Notes: generated from the letters alone by a model not told the origin. 64,000 nt of DNA from JAHTBL01 sp038532735 (GCA_038532735.1 JBCBAC010000005.1:62001-126000); one strand, 5' to 3'. Positions 1 through 8,815 are shown, numbered from the stretch's first letter. Made by a program: numbers and translations.

Positions 1-1950
1 ACACCAATTTATCCAGTTTCCGCAGAATTCGCGAAAACGGCCCATGTTGACGCTGCAAAATACGCCGAAATGTATAAGGCCTCCATCGACGACCCGGACG
101 CCTTCTGGGGAGAACATGGTCTTCGCCTCGACTGGATCAAGCCCTACACCAAGGTAAAAAATTCGACCTACGAATTTGGCGAGGTCGACATCAAATGGTT
201 TGAAGACGGTACGCTGAACGTTGCCGCCAACTGCGTGGATCGTCACCTTGAGACGCGCGGCGATCAGACTGCCATTATCTTCGAGCCGGATGATCCCAAC
301 GAAGACGCGCAGCACATCACCTATAAGCAACTGCACACAAGCGTCTGTAAAATGGCCAATATCCTCGAGGATCTTGGCGTCCGCAAAGGCGACCGGGTGG
401 TCTTGTATCTCCCCATGATCCCCGAAGCCGCCTATGCCATGCTCGCCTGTGCGCGCATCGGTGCCATCCACTCGATCGTGTTTGCCGGGTTCTCTCCCGA
501 TGCTCTGGGCGCACGGATCAACGGATCGGACGCCAAGGTCGTGATCACCGCGGACGAAGCCCCGCGCGGTGGCCGCAAAACTGCGCTGAAATCCAACACT
601 GATCAGGCGCTTTTGCACTGCAAGGACAGCGTGAAATGCCTTGTCGTGAAGCGGACCGGCGGTCAAACCACGTGGGTTGATGGCCGTGATTTCGACTATA
701 ACGAACTGGCGCTGGAGGCCGATGATTATTCCAAGCCGGTCGAGATGAACGCCGAAGATCCGCTCTTCATCCTCTATACCTCTGGCTCCACCGGTCAGCC
801 CAAAGGCGTCGTCCACTGCTCGGGCGGCTATCTGGCCTATGCCGCGATGACGATGGAGTATGTCTTCGACTACCATGACGGCGATATCTTCTGGTGCACC
901 GCAGACGTGGGCTGGGTCACCGGCCACAGCTACATCGTCTATGGCCCGCTGGCCAATGGTGCCACCACCATCATGTTCGAAGGCGTGCCGACCTACCCCG
1001 ATGCCTCCCGCTTCTGGCAGGTCTGCGAAAAGCACAAGGTGAACCAGTTCTACACAGCCCCGACTGCCATTCGTGCACTGATGGGTCAGGGCAACGAGTT
1101 TGTCGAGAAATGCGATCTGTCGACCCTCAAAGTGCTGGGCACCGTGGGCGAACCGATCAACCCCGAAGCCTGGAATTGGTACAATGACGTCATCGGCAAA
1201 GGGAAATGCCCCATCGTCGATACATGGTGGCAGACGGAAACGGGCGGTCACCTGCTGACCCCCCTGCCTGGCGCGACCGCGCTCAAGCCCGGCTCGGCCA
1301 CGAAACCCTTCTTCGGCATTCAGACTGTCGTTCTCGACCCGCACACGGGCGAGGAAATTCACGACACCGAATGCGAAGGCGTCCTGTGCCTCAAGGACAG
1401 CTGGCCCGGCCAGATGCGCACGGTCTGGGGTGATCATGAGCGTTTCATGAAGACCTATTTCGCGGACTATAAGGGCTACTACTTCACCGGTGACGGTTGC
1501 CGCCGTGACGCCGATGGAGATTACTGGATCACAGGCCGCGTCGATGACGTGATTAACGTGTCCGGTCACCGCATGGGCACCGCCGAAGTGGAAAGCGCGC
1601 TTGTCGCCCACGCCAAGGTCGCTGAGGCCGCAGTGGTCGGCTATCCCCATGATATCAAAGGACAAGGCATCTATTGCTACGTCACGCTGATGAATGGCGA
1701 AGAGCCCACGGAAGAGCTCCGCAAGGAACTGCGCACCTGGGTCCGCACTGAGATTGGCCCGATTGCAGCGCCGGACCTGATCCAATGGGCCCCCGGGCTG
1801 CCGAAGACCCGTTCGGGTAAGATCATGCGCCGTATCCTGCGCAAGATCGCCGAGGATGATTTCGGCGCACTGGGCGATACCTCGACCCTGGCGGAACCCG
1901 CCGTTGTCGATGACCTGATCGAAAACCGCATGAACCGGGCGGACGCGTAA
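1..1950 (+). CDS. acsA: acetyl-CoA synthetase (5'-truncated by window edge)
   Basis: AMP-forming acetate:CoA ligase: acetate + ATP + CoA gives acetyl-CoA + AMP + PPi, in the cytoplasm. The frame is open from base 1, and 23 residues precede the first ATG at 70, so the true start lies upstream; 649 residues are visible. The adenylate-forming signature YTSGSTGQPKGVVH lies near 770-815, and the WWQTETGG segment typical of Acs near 1225-1250. The C-terminal lysine motif RSGKIMRRILRK near 1810-1845 is the known regulatory acetylation site in the family. The stop overlaps the start of adk by one base. The downstream DUF4212/SSS transporter suggests that uptake and activation of a short organic acid are encoded together. 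Function is certain; the N-terminus is missing. Confidence 0.97.
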   Translation, partial: TPIYPVSAEFAKTAHVDAAKYAEMYKASIDDPDAFWGEHGLRLDWIKPYTKVKNSTYEFGEVDIKWFEDGTLNVAANCVDRHLETRGDQTAIIFEPDDPNEDAQHITYKQLHTSVCKMANILEDLGVRKGDRVVLYLPMIPEAAYAMLACARIGAIHSIVFAGFSPDALGARINGSDAKVVITADEAPRGGRKTALKSNTDQALLHCKDSVKCLVVKRTGGQTTWVDGRDFDYNELALEADDYSKPVEMNAEDPLFILYTSGSTGQPKGVVHCSGGYLAYAAMTMEYVFDYHDGDIFWCTADVGWVTGHSYIVYGPLANGATTIMFEGVPTYPDASRFWQVCEKHKVNQFYTAPTAIRALMGQGNEFVEKCDLSTLKVLGTVGEPINPEAWNWYNDVIGKGKCPIVDTWWQTETGGHLLTPLPGATALKPGSATKPFFGIQTVVLDPHTGEEIHDTECEGVLCLKDSWPGQMRTVWGDHERFMKTYFADYKGYYFTGDGCRRDADGDYWITGRVDDVINVSGHRMGTAEVESALVAHAKVAEAAVVGYPHDIKGQGIYCYVTLMNGEEPTEELRKELRTWVRTEIGPIAAPDLIQWAPGLPKTRSGKIMRRILRKIAEDDFGALGDTSTLAEPAVVDDLIENRMNRADA

Positions 1951-2573
1951 TGGACGGACAAACAAAACCGCTCACCCGCACGGTCAACCTGATCCTGCTG
2001 GGTCCTCCCGGGGCCGGCAAGGGCACGCAGGCCGAACGTTTGGTTGAAACCTTCGGGTTCAAGCAGCTGTCCACCGGGGACATGCTGCGCGCCGCCAAGA
2101 AAAGCGGCACCGAGATGGGCAACCGCGTCGCCGCCGTCATGGAGCGCGGCGAGCTTGTGACCGACGAAATCGTCGTCGGCCTCATTGAAGAGCAACTCAC
2201 GACCTCCGAGGCCAATGGCTTCATCTTCGACGGCTTCCCCCGCACGCTGGCCCAGGCCGACGCGTTGGGCGCCCTGCTCGATAAGACAGGTCAAAGCCTT
2301 GATGTCGTGATCGAGATGCAGGTCGATGATGAAGCTCTGGTCGAGCGCATCGTCGGCCGCGCAGAGCAAGCCCGCGCCGCCGGTCAGCCGGTGCGCGCAG
2401 ACGACAACGCCGAGACGCTGACATCGCGGCTCGCAACTTATCACGAACAGACCGCACCACTGATCGCCTACTACCGTGACAAAGGTGTGCTCCGTTCAAT
2501 TGATGGGATGGGGTCGATCGACCGCATCGCCGAAGACCTTGGTGCGATTGTAACAAACACGACTAAAAACTAG
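1950..2573 (+). CDS. adk: adenylate kinase
   Basis: AMP + ATP = 2 ADP. The 207-residue protein has the P-loop GPPGAGKGT (about residues 18-26) and the core FDGFPRTLAQA motif. It has a short LID region without the four-cysteine zinc site, as in many proteobacterial enzymes. Its ATG overlaps the acs stop codon (TAATG), so translation is probably coupled. Acs releases AMP and Adk recycles it, which gives the pairing an obvious metabolic sense. Roseobacters usually also carry an adk in the ribosomal protein cluster, so this may be a second copy; that cannot be tested from this window. Confidence 0.95.
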   Translation: MDGQTKPLTRTVNLILLGPPGAGKGTQAERLVETFGFKQLSTGDMLRAAKKSGTEMGNRVAAVMERGELVTDEIVVGLIEEQLTTSEANGFIFDGFPRTLAQADALGALLDKTGQSLDVVIEMQVDDEALVERIVGRAEQARAAGQPVRADDNAETLTSRLATYHEQTAPLIAYYRDKGVLRSIDGMGSIDRIAEDLGAIVTNTTKN

Positions 2574-2638
2574 CGCAAAGGGAACTGGACCGTCCCATGA
2601 GGGGGCGGCCAAGAGGAAAAAGTGGAGGAGTGTCCCAA

Positions 2639-2920
2639 GTGACAGACCAAACTTCTAATACGGTGTCTACCGCTGAGAGCGACCGCTCTTACTGGAAGGC
2701 CAACGTGCGACTTATTCGTATTTCGCTCGTCATCTGGGCCCTTGTGTCCTTCGGGTTCGGCATTTTGCTACGCCCCATGTTGTCCGGCATTCCTGTCGGC
2801 GGCACCGATCTTGGCTTCTGGTTCGCCCAGCAAGGCTCGATCCTCGTCTTTCTGGCGCTGATTTTCTTCTACGCCTGGCGGATGAACAAGATCGACAAAG
2901 ACTACGGCGTCGAGGAGTAA
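2639..2920 (+). CDS. DUF4212 small subunit of sodium:solute symporter
   Basis: A 93-residue membrane protein with two hydrophobic segments separated by a short loop. In the known family it accompanies an ActP/VC_2705-like SSS transporter encoded directly downstream. I chose the GTG at 2639 because a strong GGAGGAG (2624-2630) sits 8 bases before it. The earlier in-frame ATG at 2597 would add an unlikely Arg/Gly-rich leader. The symporter starts 6 bases after the stop codon. The role as an accessory subunit is inferred from conserved pairing, not from a visible catalytic motif. Confidence 0.85.
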   Translation: MTDQTSNTVSTAESDRSYWKANVRLIRISLVIWALVSFGFGILLRPMLSGIPVGGTDLGFWFAQQGSILVFLALIFFYAWRMNKIDKDYGVEE

Positions 2921-2926
2921 GGACCA

Positions 2927-4714
2927 ATGGATCAGTTTACCATCAACCTGCTGTTTGTGGGCGCATCCTTCGCGCTCTACATCGGCATCGCGATCTGGGC
3001 CCGCGCGGGTTCCACATCGGAATTCTATGCCGCCGGTCGCGGTGTTCACCCGGTCACCAACGGTATGGCGACAGCAGCGGACTGGATGTCGGCGGCCTCG
3101 TTCATCTCGATGGCGGGCCTGATTGCCTTCACCGGCTATGACAACAGCTCCTTCCTGATGGGTTGGACAGGCGGCTATGTGCTTCTGGCACTGCTGCTCG
3201 CCCCCTATCTGCGTAAGTTCGGCAAGTTCACCGTGTCCGAGTTCATCGGCGACCGGTTCTACTCGCCCACCGCGCGCCTTGTGGCTGTGATCTGTCTGAT
3301 CGTGGCCTCGGTCACTTACGTGATCGGTCAGATGACCGGCGTGGGCGTGGCGTTCGGCCGCTTTCTTGAGGTCTCCAACACAACCGGTCTGCTGATCGGT
3401 GCTTGCGTGGTCTTCGCCTACGCTGTGTTCGGCGGCATGAAAGGCGTGACCTACACCCAAGTTGCTCAGTATTGCGTGCTGATCACCGCTTACACGATCC
3501 CGGCGATCTTCATCTCGCTGCAACTGACCGGCAACCCGATCCCGGCGCTTGGCCTCTTTGGCGAGCACCAGGCCTCTGGTGAGCCGCTTCTGGTCAAGCT
3601 CGACCAGATTGTCCGTGAGCTGGGCTTCAACGAGTATACGGCACACCACGCCGATACGCTCAACATGACGCTCTTCACGCTGTCGCTGATGATCGGTACG
3701 GCAGGTCTGCCCCACGTCATCATGCGCTTCTTCACGGTGCCCAAAGTGTCTGACGCACGTTGGTCCGCCGGTTGGACGCTGGTCTTCATCGCGCTGCTTT
3801 ATCTGACGGCTCCCGCTGTTGGTGCGATGGCACGCCTGAACATCACTGAACTGATGTGGCCCAATGGCACGGATGGCGAAGCTGTCTCGATCCAGCAGAT
3901 CGACGAAGATCCGGCCTATGACTGGATGGCAACGTGGCAGAAGACCGGCCTTCTGGGTTGGGAAGACAAGAACGGCGACGGCATGATCCAGTATTACAAC
4001 GATGGTAATGCTGAAATGCAGGCCAAAGCCGAAGCCAATGGCTGGCAGGGCAATGAGCTCACGAACTTCAACCGTGACATCCTTGTTCTGGCCAACCCCG
4101 AGATTGCCAACCTGCCCGGTTGGGTGATCGGTCTGGTCGCAGCCGGTGGTCTTGCCGCCGCCCTGTCGACGGCAGCCGGTCTGCTTCTTGCAATCTCCTC
4201 GGCTGTGTCCCACGACCTGATCAAAGGCCAGCTGCGCCCCGATATCTCGGAAAAGGGCGAGCTGATGTCAGCCCGGGTTGCCATGGCAGGCGCCATTCTG
4301 GTGGCCACCTATCTTGGCCTCAACCCGCCGGGCTTTGCCGCCCAAACCGTGGCCCTGGCCTTCGGTCTGGCAGCCGCATCGATCTTCCCGGCTCTGATGA
4401 TGGGCATCTTCTCCAAGAAGGTGAACAACTCGGGCGCCGTGGCAGGGATGCTGGCAGGTCTTATCGTGACCCTGCTCTACATCTTCCTGCACAAGGGCTG
4501 GTTCTTCATCCCCGGAACAAACACGTTCACGGATGCTGACCCGCTGCTGGGAACGATCAAGTCGACCTCCTTCGGCGCAATCGGTGCCGCCATCAACTTC
4601 ACGGTGGCCTACATCGTGACGTCGATGACCAAGCCGATCCCGAACGAGATCAAAGAGCTGGTCGAAAGCGTGCGTGTGCCCCGTGGCGCAGGTGCCGCTC
4701 AGGACGGTCACTAA
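2927..4714 (+). CDS. SSS-family sodium:solute symporter (acetate/organic acid type)
   Basis: A 595-residue integral membrane protein of the solute:sodium symporter family, VC_2705/ActP branch, with many hydrophobic helices and the family segment GVTYTQVAQY. Linkage to acs and to the DUF4212 subunit points to uptake of acetate or another short monocarboxylate; the substrate is inferred. A large hydrophilic insertion (about residues 310-385) contains an EF-hand-like loop, DKNGDGMIQYYN at about 347-358, which could bind calcium. That loop is unusual for a transporter and is treated as a separate finding. Two hairpins follow the stop. Confidence 0.9.
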   Translation: MDQFTINLLFVGASFALYIGIAIWARAGSTSEFYAAGRGVHPVTNGMATAADWMSAASFISMAGLIAFTGYDNSSFLMGWTGGYVLLALLLAPYLRKFGKFTVSEFIGDRFYSPTARLVAVICLIVASVTYVIGQMTGVGVAFGRFLEVSNTTGLLIGACVVFAYAVFGGMKGVTYTQVAQYCVLITAYTIPAIFISLQLTGNPIPALGLFGEHQASGEPLLVKLDQIVRELGFNEYTAHHADTLNMTLFTLSLMIGTAGLPHVIMRFFTVPKVSDARWSAGWTLVFIALLYLTAPAVGAMARLNITELMWPNGTDGEAVSIQQIDEDPAYDWMATWQKTGLLGWEDKNGDGMIQYYNDGNAEMQAKAEANGWQGNELTNFNRDILVLANPEIANLPGWVIGLVAAGGLAAALSTAAGLLLAISSAVSHDLIKGQLRPDISEKGELMSARVAMAGAILVATYLGLNPPGFAAQTVALAFGLAAASIFPALMMGIFSKKVNNSGAVAGMLAGLIVTLLYIFLHKGWFFIPGTNTFTDADPLLGTIKSTSFGAIGAAINFTVAYIVTSMTKPIPNEIKELVESVRVPRGAGAAQDGH

Positions 4715-4726
4715 GACTGACGCGGA

Positions 4727-4800
4727 CAGGCCGTCCCTGCGACGGCCTGCCCTCTCAAATTGACATCCTGTCCGGTCCACACTGGGCAGGATGTTTCTCT
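4727..4800 (+). terminator. tandem hairpins after symporter gene
   Basis: First hairpin: CAGGCCGTC (4727-4735) pairs with GACGGCCTG (4741-4749). Second: ACATCCTG (4763-4770) pairs with CAGGATGT (4787-4794), followed by TTCTCTTT. The second resembles a rho-independent terminator. Together they separate the transporter transcript from the DUF294 gene, or attenuate read-through into it. Confidence 0.6.
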
Positions 4801-4816
4801 TTCCAAAGGCTTCCTG

Positions 4817-6643
4817 ATGCCGATCTCACAAACCGAGCTGACACAGTTTCTCTCCCACGTGCATCCCTATGACAGCCTGTCGGCCGATGCATTGGAAGAG
4901 CTGAGCACCTCGCTGGATCAGCGCATCCTTCCCGCGGGCGAAACCGTCTACAATCTCGGTGACGTGCTCGACGGCATCTATCTGATCCACCAAGGCGCCA
5001 TAGACGTCTTTGATGAGAACGGCACGCAGCTCTCTGCCCTTGGCCCCAAGAACAGCTTTGGTGAACGTGGCCTGATGAAAGGCGATATCGCGGTCACATC
5101 CGCCACTGTCCGCGCCGACGCGCGCTTGCTGATCATTCCGCCCACCCCGTTCCGCCGCCTGATCTCCGCCAACCCGCAAGTGCGCCGCTTCTTCGACCGC
5201 TCTCGCGCGACCGTCGCGCCCAAGAAAAACGATCTGCCCACCACCCGGGTAGAGACGTTGATGGCCGCCAACCCCTATTCCTGCACCCCCGACACGCCGA
5301 TCCGGGACGCCGCCGTCATGATGCGCGATAAGCGCGTCTCCTGCCTCTGCATTGCCACTGGCGACAAACTGCAAGGCATCCTCACCGTCCGCGATCTTGC
5401 CAACCGCTCCGTCGCCGAAGGCCACCCCACCGACGCCCCCGTCTCCCAGATCATGACGCCCGACCCGATCACCCTGCCCCCGTCGGCCATTGGCTCCGAC
5501 GTGCTCCATGCCATGATGGAGCGGCATATCGGCCACCTCCCCATCGTTGAGGCCGGAAAGCTCGTGGGCATCGTCACGCAAACCGATCTGACCCGCTTTC
5601 AGGCCGACAGTTCTGCCCAGCTGGTGGGCGACGTGGCCTCTGCCCAAACCTCGCAAGAGCTTGCCAAAATCACAGCCCGCATCCCGCAACTGCTGGTCCA
5701 GCTCGTCGCCGCCGGAAACCGGCACGAGGTCGTCACCCGCCTCATCACCGATATTGCCGACGTGGTCACCCGCCGACTGCTAACGCTGGCCGAGGCCGAG
5801 TTCGGCCCGCCCCCGGTCCCCTATCTCTGGCTCGCCTGCGGATCGCAAGGCCGTCAGGAACAAACCGGCGTCTCGGACCAAGACAATTGCCTGATCCTCC
5901 ATGACGACCTTCAAGAACGCGACCGGCCCTATTTTGAAATGCTCGCCAAATACGTCTCAGATGGGCTGCATATCTGCGGCTACGTCTACTGCCCCGGCGA
6001 CATGATGGCGACCGCCCAACGCTGGTGCCAACCGCTCCATGTCTGGCGCGACTACTTCAAAGGCTGGATCGCCAACCCCGACACCGAAGCCCAAATGCTC
6101 GCCTCCGTGATGTTTGATCTGCGCCCCATCGGCGGCGATGTCAGCCTCTTTGACAAGCTGCAAGACGACACGCTTCAGGAAGCCGCGCAAAACTCCATCT
6201 TCGTGGCGCACATGGTCGCCAACTCGCTCAAACACCAGCCCCCCCTCGGCCTGCTGCGTGGCTTCGCCACCGTCCGCAGCGGAGAGCACAAGAACACCAT
6301 CGACATGAAAGCCAACGGCGTCGTGCCCATCGTCGACCTCGGTCGTGTCTACGCCCTGCAAGGCCAGCTCCGCTCGGTCAACACCCGCGCCCGCCTGCAA
6401 GAAGCCGAAGCGGGCAAAGTCATCTCCCCCTCCGGCGCGCGCGACCTGCTCGACGCCTATGACCTGATCGCGCAATCCCGCCTCGAACACCAGGCCGCCC
6501 AGATCAAAGCGGGCGAAGCGCCTGATAACTTCATGCCCCCCAACGAGCTCTCAGATTTTGAGCGCAGCCACCTGCGCGACGCCTTCGTTGTGGTCAAAAC
6601 CATGCAATCGGCAGCGGCCTCTGGCCGTGGCCTCATCACGTAA
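4817..6643 (+). CDS. cNMP-binding / CBS-pair / DUF294 nucleotidyltransferase-like protein
   Basis: A 608-residue cytoplasmic protein. In order: a cyclic-nucleotide-binding-like domain (about residues 10-130), a CBS domain pair (about 145-290), and a DUF294 putative nucleotidyltransferase domain with GSQGRQEQTGVSDQDN (about 341-356), then the DUF294 C-terminal region. The GS...D.D pattern is that of PII-uridylyltransferase-like nucleotidyltransferases, so protein or small-molecule nucleotidylation is possible but unproven. I chose the ATG at 4817; an upstream TTG at 4760 lies inside the terminator hairpin. From memory, the same gene set with symporter, DUF4212 and a nuclease occurs in Pseudomonas, which suggests a regulatory role for organic acid transport. 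Confidence 0.85.
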   Translation: MPISQTELTQFLSHVHPYDSLSADALEELSTSLDQRILPAGETVYNLGDVLDGIYLIHQGAIDVFDENGTQLSALGPKNSFGERGLMKGDIAVTSATVRADARLLIIPPTPFRRLISANPQVRRFFDRSRATVAPKKNDLPTTRVETLMAANPYSCTPDTPIRDAAVMMRDKRVSCLCIATGDKLQGILTVRDLANRSVAEGHPTDAPVSQIMTPDPITLPPSAIGSDVLHAMMERHIGHLPIVEAGKLVGIVTQTDLTRFQADSSAQLVGDVASAQTSQELAKITARIPQLLVQLVAAGNRHEVVTRLITDIADVVTRRLLTLAEAEFGPPPVPYLWLACGSQGRQEQTGVSDQDNCLILHDDLQERDRPYFEMLAKYVSDGLHICGYVYCPGDMMATAQRWCQPLHVWRDYFKGWIANPDTEAQMLASVMFDLRPIGGDVSLFDKLQDDTLQEAAQNSIFVAHMVANSLKHQPPLGLLRGFATVRSGEHKNTIDMKANGVVPIVDLGRVYALQGQLRSVNTRARLQEAEAGKVISPSGARDLLDAYDLIAQSRLEHQAAQIKAGEAPDNFMPPNELSDFERSHLRDAFVVVKTMQSAAASGRGLIT

Positions 6644-6653
6644 AGGACCCGCA

Positions 6654-7175
6654 ATGTTCATCGAGCTTATCGGCGTTTTCATGGCAGGCATCGCGGTTGC
6701 GGGTCTGGTGATGCTGATCAACATCGCAACAGGCCGCCGCTTGCCCAAATGGCTGATCCCCGTGGCCGCGGGTGCCGCCATGATCGGCACGACGATCTCC
6801 AACGAATACAGCTGGTATGACCGCACCGCCGGCAACCTGCCCGAAGGCCTGACCATCGCGCAGACCGTCGAAGACCCGACCTTCTACCGCCCCTGGACCT
6901 ATGCCTACCCGTTTGTGGAACGCTTCGTGGCCGTCGACACCGGCACCATGCGCACCAACCCCGCCCTGCCTGATCAGCGCATGGTTGACCTCTATTTCTT
7001 CGGGCGCTGGTCGCCCATCAGCAAAGGTCCCGTGGTCTTTGACTGCGCCGCAAACCGCCGCGCCGATCTGATTGATGGTGCGGATTTCGCCGCTGATGGG
7101 TCCCTGCCCGACGACGCCTGGCGCGCCGTCGCCCCGGATGATCCCGTCCTTCAAACCACCTGCAAGGCCGCATAA
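6654..7175 (+). CDS. small membrane protein of unknown function
   Basis: 173 residues. The ATG at 6654 follows the upstream stop by 10 bases, with an AAAGGA-like site. The N-terminus has two hydrophobic segments (about residues 3-23 and 30-48). The rest is a polar domain, probably extracytoplasmic, with two cysteines (in VFDCAANR and TTCKAA) that could form a disulfide. I do not recognise a named family. It sits between the DUF294 protein and the membrane-anchored exonuclease with 1-10 base spacing, so it is probably co-transcribed and part of the same regulatory unit. Confidence 0.75.
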   Translation: MFIELIGVFMAGIAVAGLVMLINIATGRRLPKWLIPVAAGAAMIGTTISNEYSWYDRTAGNLPEGLTIAQTVEDPTFYRPWTYAYPFVERFVAVDTGTMRTNPALPDQRMVDLYFFGRWSPISKGPVVFDCAANRRADLIDGADFAADGSLPDDAWRAVAPDDPVLQTTCKAA

Positions 7176-7176
7176 C

Positions 7177-8583
7177 ATGCTCTCCCAGCTCAGTCTCCGC
7201 TTCCGTATCTTCCTCTTTTTCGCTTTTCTCGCGATTGGGGGGGCGACGGCCACGGGACTGGCGCTTTGGTTCGGCTACACACGGCTTGACCCGTCCGAAC
7301 CTCTGGCGGGCTTCATCACCGCAGAGATCATCGCAACGCTCGGAATTATCGGCCTCACAGCGGGCGTCTGGCTGCTCTTTGATGAAAACGTCGCCAAGCC
7401 CATCGAACGGCTGGCCGCCGATATGCGCGTGCGCGCCCACACGGATGTTGAGGACGCGGTCGATCACGCCCCCGCCAAATACCTTGGCGATCTGGCCCCC
7501 GCCGCATCTGCGGTGACGCAAAACCTCACCAAAACCCGCTCCGAGGTCGAAGAAGCCCTGCAAAAGCAAACCGAAACGCTGGAAGCCGAACGCTCCCGCC
7601 TGCGCGCCCTTCTGGCAGAGCTGCCCACGCCCGTTTTCCTCTGCACCCCCGATCACCGGCTTGTCTTCTACAACGCCGCCGCCGTCGATTGCCTGCCCGG
7701 CCACGAGGCCCCCAGCCTTGATGCCTCTCTGCTCACTTTTTTCGAGGAGGACAGCATCAACGAGGCCTTCAAGAAAACCCAATGGACAGAGCATGACGCG
7801 GGCGTCCCCCTGACCCTCACGCTCAAAAACGGCGACACGCTCACCGCGCATATGCGGCTCATTCAGGCGCTGACCACGCAATGCTACCTGCTGACCCTGC
7901 CACACTGCACGACCCGCCCTGCGCATCTCTCCGCGCCGCTGCCAGTCTATGATTTCAACCTCGTCGACCGCTCGACCGAGACGCTTCAGCGCCGCGCCCA
8001 TGTGGTCTTTGATACCGAAACCACGGGCCTCCTGCCTCATAAGGACGAGGTCGTCCAAATCGGCGCGCGCCGCATCGTCAATGGCCGCATGATCGAGGCA
8101 GAGCGCTTCGACACCCTCGTGCGCCCCGGCATGCCGATCCCGTCAGCCTCGACCAAAATCCACCACATCACCGACGAGATGGTCGCCGATGCGCCGAATA
8201 TGGCCACTGCTGGCAAGCGGTTTCACAGCTTTTGCAAAGACGCCGTCCTAGTCGCCCATAATGCGCCCTTCGACATGGCGTTCATGCACAAGCACTCCAA
8301 AGCGATGGGCGTGACATTCGATCATCTCGTGCTGGATACGGTCCTGCTCTCCGCCATCATCTTTGGCGAAAGCGCCGAACATACGCTCGACGCCCTGGCC
8401 ACTCGACTGAGCGTCACGATCCCGGATGCCCTGCGCCACACCGCGCTCGGCGATGCCACCGCCACCGCACAGATTTATTGCAGGATGCTCCCCCTGCTCG
8501 AAGCGCGCAGCATCACCACCATCGCCCATGTGTCCGAGGCCGTGAAACCCATCCGAGGCCTCGTCGAAGACCTGAACACCTGA
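7177..8583 (+). CDS. membrane-anchored PAS-like / DnaQ-type 3'-5' exonuclease
   Basis: 468 residues. Two N-terminal transmembrane segments (about residues 9-30 and 46-68) are followed by a HAMP-like linker and coiled coil, then a PAS-like region containing ELPTPVFLCTPDHRLVFYN. The C-terminal DEDDh exonuclease domain of the DnaQ fold has ExoI FDTETTG near 278-284, ExoII VAHNAPFD near 359-366 and ExoIII HTALGDA near 421-427. The architecture resembles a sensor kinase with the kinase replaced by a nuclease. The start is the ATG one base after the previous stop. The substrate is unknown; DNA, RNA or a nucleotide signal are all possible. It ends the acs/transporter block. Confidence 0.85.
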   Translation: MLSQLSLRFRIFLFFAFLAIGGATATGLALWFGYTRLDPSEPLAGFITAEIIATLGIIGLTAGVWLLFDENVAKPIERLAADMRVRAHTDVEDAVDHAPAKYLGDLAPAASAVTQNLTKTRSEVEEALQKQTETLEAERSRLRALLAELPTPVFLCTPDHRLVFYNAAAVDCLPGHEAPSLDASLLTFFEEDSINEAFKKTQWTEHDAGVPLTLTLKNGDTLTAHMRLIQALTTQCYLLTLPHCTTRPAHLSAPLPVYDFNLVDRSTETLQRRAHVVFDTETTGLLPHKDEVVQIGARRIVNGRMIEAERFDTLVRPGMPIPSASTKIHHITDEMVADAPNMATAGKRFHSFCKDAVLVAHNAPFDMAFMHKHSKAMGVTFDHLVLDTVLLSAIIFGESAEHTLDALATRLSVTIPDALRHTALGDATATAQIYCRMLPLLEARSITTIAHVSEAVKPIRGLVEDLNT

Positions 8584-8628
8584 GCCTCACCAAAACCCCG
8601 ACACTTTAATTCAAATGCGCCGCCGCCT

Positions 8629-8663
8629 TTTCACCTTTGCCGAAATATCCGCGCCGCAGGCTC
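8629..8663 (-). repeat. dispersed GGATATTT element, copy A
   Basis: Minus-strand reading: GCCTGCGGCGCGGATATTTC, then GGCAAAGGTGAAAA. It lies downstream of the exonuclease gene and belongs to a repeat seen at several gene 3' ends in this window (see the finding on the dispersed element). The rest of 8584-8760 holds no gene that I can support. Confidence 0.6.
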
Positions 8664-8763
8664 CCAGACCTGACCGATGCGCCTCGCAAAAAGATGAATT
8701 TCTTCATAATAAACAGCGCGCTAGGCCCTTGCTAGGTATTATGTGAACTTTCAAAATAAGAAA

Positions 8764-8784
8764 GCCTGCAAAATCAATGCAGGC
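8764..8784 (-). terminator. rho-independent terminator of the Gfo/Idh gene
   Basis: On the minus strand GCCTGCA-N7-TGCAGGC is followed by TTTCTTATTTT. The stem is perfect, 7 bp, about 30 bases past the stop codon of the Gfo/Idh/MocA gene. Confidence 0.8.
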
Positions 8785-8797
8785 CCTCTCAAAACAC

Positions 8798-8815
8798 GGT
8801 TTCGCATGCGAAACC
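8798..8815. other. 18-bp perfect palindrome at gene end
   Basis: GGTTTCGCATGCGAAACC is its own reverse complement and overlaps the stop codon of the minus-strand Gfo/Idh gene by one base. Together with the hairpin at 8764-8784 it gives two stem-loops in a row at the transcript 3' end. Confidence 0.7.

Noticed and set aside
2768..4213. Minus-strand open frame of 481 codons
   Set aside because: It lies opposite the SSS symporter, and its His/Gln/Asp-rich translation fits no fold.
7018..8058. Minus-strand open frame of 346 codons
   Set aside because: It is antisense to the membrane-anchored exonuclease; no start site or domain is visible.
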